Shown: piece by piece, positions 63,006 to 64,000 of the stretch
Position numbering within the stretch: position 1 is the first letter of the stretch
How the letters are laid out: each line of letters begins with the position of its first letter
Assembly: GCA_030160035.1 (NCBI GenBank)
Contig: BSNO01000001.1
Coordinates: 1,240,001 to 1,304,000 of the forward strand
DNA length: 64,000 nt
Source: Rhizobium albus
GTDB lineage: Bacteria; Pseudomonadota; Alphaproteobacteria; Rhizobiales; Rhizobiaceae
Reading direction: 5' to 3'
Position numbers and translations under genes: made by a program
Notes under the pieces: generated by a model
Seen by the model: the letters and a program-made list of their open reading frames with translations, nothing else
Databases searched by the model: none
Told to the model about the DNA's origin: nothing

Positions 63006-63272
63006 ATGCAGTCAGCATTCGAAAAGCAGATGGCGGGTTATGGCCTGACCACCGCCCATATTCTCTACCGCCTGCCAGACCATCCTTCCGTGCTCCAGAC
63101 CTATATCTGGCAGGAATACGATCTTGCGCCCGAGTTTCCCGAGATGCGCGGCTTTCTGAAATTCTGGGAGACCACGCTCGAAGGGCTGTTGCACTCGGTA
63201 CGATACAGCCATCAAAAGCTGATCGCACCGCGCGAGTGGCGAACGGTCAACGGCGAATTCATTCTGCACTAG
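63006..63272 (+). CDS. usg: Usg family protein
   Basis: An 88-residue protein, MQSAFEKQMAGYGLTTAHILYRLPDHPSVLQTYIWQEYDLAPEFPEM in outline (opens MQSAFEKQMAGYGLT, then ILYRLPDHPSVLQTY). This is the alphaproteobacterial Usg family. The ATG at 63006 follows AGGAC; ATGs at 62991 and 62994 are alternatives. It is divergent from groES. Function is not established. Confidence 0.85.
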   Translation: MQSAFEKQMAGYGLTTAHILYRLPDHPSVLQTYIWQEYDLAPEFPEMRGFLKFWETTLEGLLHSVRYSHQKLIAPREWRTVNGEFILH

Positions 63273-63299
63273 GCGGCGATTGCGTCTGGAAGAACAGCC

Positions 63300-64000
63300 T
63301 CAGGCCTCGGTGGCGTCGCCGATCGGGGCCGCGAGGATCTTGTCGATGCGTCGACCGTCGAGGTCGACCACCTCGAAGCGCCAGCCTTGCGCTTCGAAAT
63401 GCTCGCCAGCTTCCGGGATATAGCCGAAAGATTCCAGCACGAACCCTGCCAGCGTTGCGAAATCGCCCCGGTTGATGGAGACGCCGGCGAGCACGCGGTC
63501 GACGTCGTCGATCGGCATTGCGCCATCGAGCAGCCACGAGCCGTCGTCACGCTGAACCGCATAGGGCAGATCCTCGCCCTCGCGCTCGGGCAGGTCGCCC
63601 GCGATCGCAACGAGGATATCGGTCGGCGTAATGACGCCTTCGAAGGAGCCATATTCGTCGATGACGATCGCCATATGGATCGGCGAATCCCGGAAGCGCT
63701 CCTGCAACTTCAGCACGCTCATCGTTTCGTTGACGTAGAGCGGCGTCGCGATGGCTGCCTCGATCTCCGCGTGGGTCGGCGCACGGCCGAGCGCGACGAG
63801 CGACTTCACGTGCAGGATGCCCATGACATCGTCGACGTCACCGCGGCAGACCGGGAAGCGGGAGTAGCCGCTTTCGGTGATTTCCCGCATGATGGTCTCG
63901 ATCGGATCTTCGATTGACAGCCAGACGGTGTCGGGGCGGGGCACCATGATGGTGCGCACGTCGCGGTCGGCCAGGCGCAGCACGCCGTCGATCATGTCGC
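63300..64000 (-). CDS. CBS-domain CorC/HlyC-type protein (hemolysin C family), N-terminus outside the window
   Basis: The C-terminal 233 residues are inside; the gene runs off the right edge. VLRLADRDVRTIMVPRPDTVWL and YSRFPVCRGDVDDVMGILHVK (in parts) form the first CBS motif, HMAIVIDEYGSFEGVIT the second, and the last about 85 residues are the CorC/HlyC FAD-fold domain. Full-length relatives add a DUF21 membrane domain upstream. They act in magnesium/cobalt efflux or transport control. An ATG at 63995 is internal, not the start. Confidence 0.92.
   Translation of the reverse strand, partial: DMIDGVLRLADRDVRTIMVPRPDTVWLSIEDPIETIMREITESGYSRFPVCRGDVDDVMGILHVKSLVALGRAPTHAEIEAAIATPLYVNETMSVLKLQERFRDSPIHMAIVIDEYGSFEGVITPTDILVAIAGDLPEREGEDLPYAVQRDDGSWLLDGAMPIDDVDRVLAGVSINRGDFATLAGFVLESFGYIPEAGEHFEAQGWRFEVVDLDGRRIDKILAAPIGDATEA

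Overview
The window looks like chromosome of an alphaproteobacterium, most likely Hyphomicrobiales (Rhizobiales): GC is about 62%, the Mrp/Pha antiporter has fused A and B subunits, and there are Usg, DUF3563 and DUF6867 proteins, separate CysC and CysQ, and many operons of stop-start overlapping genes. This assignment comes from gene content, not from any search. Both window edges cut genes (an acyl-CoA dehydrogenase on the left, a CBS/CorC protein on the right).

Layout. 1-3190: acyl-CoA dehydrogenase, APH-fold phosphotransferase and two SDRs, a gene set like those that phosphorylate and rearrange 4-hydroxyacyl-CoAs. 3200-6233: a short ModE-like regulator and modABC (molybdate). 6252-9828: an SDR, a lytic transglycosylase, a D,D-carboxypeptidase lipoprotein, tRNA-Arg(CCG) and a PPOX-fold protein. 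9864-18122 (minus): a tetronate operon with two entry dehydrogenases (L-threonate, D-erythronate), isomerase, DUF1537 kinase, decarboxylase-aldolase, an SDR and a complete TRAP transporter. 18315-25074: two GntR regulators, an aldehyde dehydrogenase, an apionate oxidoisomerase-like protein, a RuBisCO-like protein and a second DUF1537 kinase, i.e. a probable branched sugar-acid (D-apionate) module. Three similar operator-like sequences lie in the promoter regions of these two modules.

25136-26989 is a lower-GC accessory insert: a frame-disrupted C-terminal remnant of a DNA methyltransferase, then a two-gene overlapping unit (DUF5343 protein plus a TIGR02391/Ymh protein carrying a HEPN-type R-x4-H motif), a candidate uncharacterised defence or toxin module. 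27851-33890: six-gene Mrp/Pha cation/proton antiporter. 33904-40292: Hpt protein, a two-subunit GMC dehydrogenase, glyoxalase-fold protein, ribbon-helix-helix protein, Mn riboswitch with mntP, cysQ, cysC, and a MarR regulator. 40511-41560: a TRAP binding protein without membrane partners.

41682-48785 is a second molybdate/tungstate region: a helix-turn-helix/binding-protein fused regulator and a Mop protein on the plus strand face a minus-strand operon of seven genes (tupBCA, a soluble ModA-like protein, and a FecCD-type ABC importer). 48963-52138 holds a hydroxyproline-type racemase, FAD oxidase and DapA-family lyase; 52470-58170 is a full branched-chain amino acid ABC transporter (livHMGF, a small membrane protein, livK) ending in a strong terminator. 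58283-64000: DUF3563 microprotein, small lytic transglycosylase, serine hydrolase, stand-alone acyl carrier protein, groES-groEL with a degenerate CIRCE site, usg and a CorC-type protein. No CRISPR array, insertion sequence, prophage or rRNA was seen.
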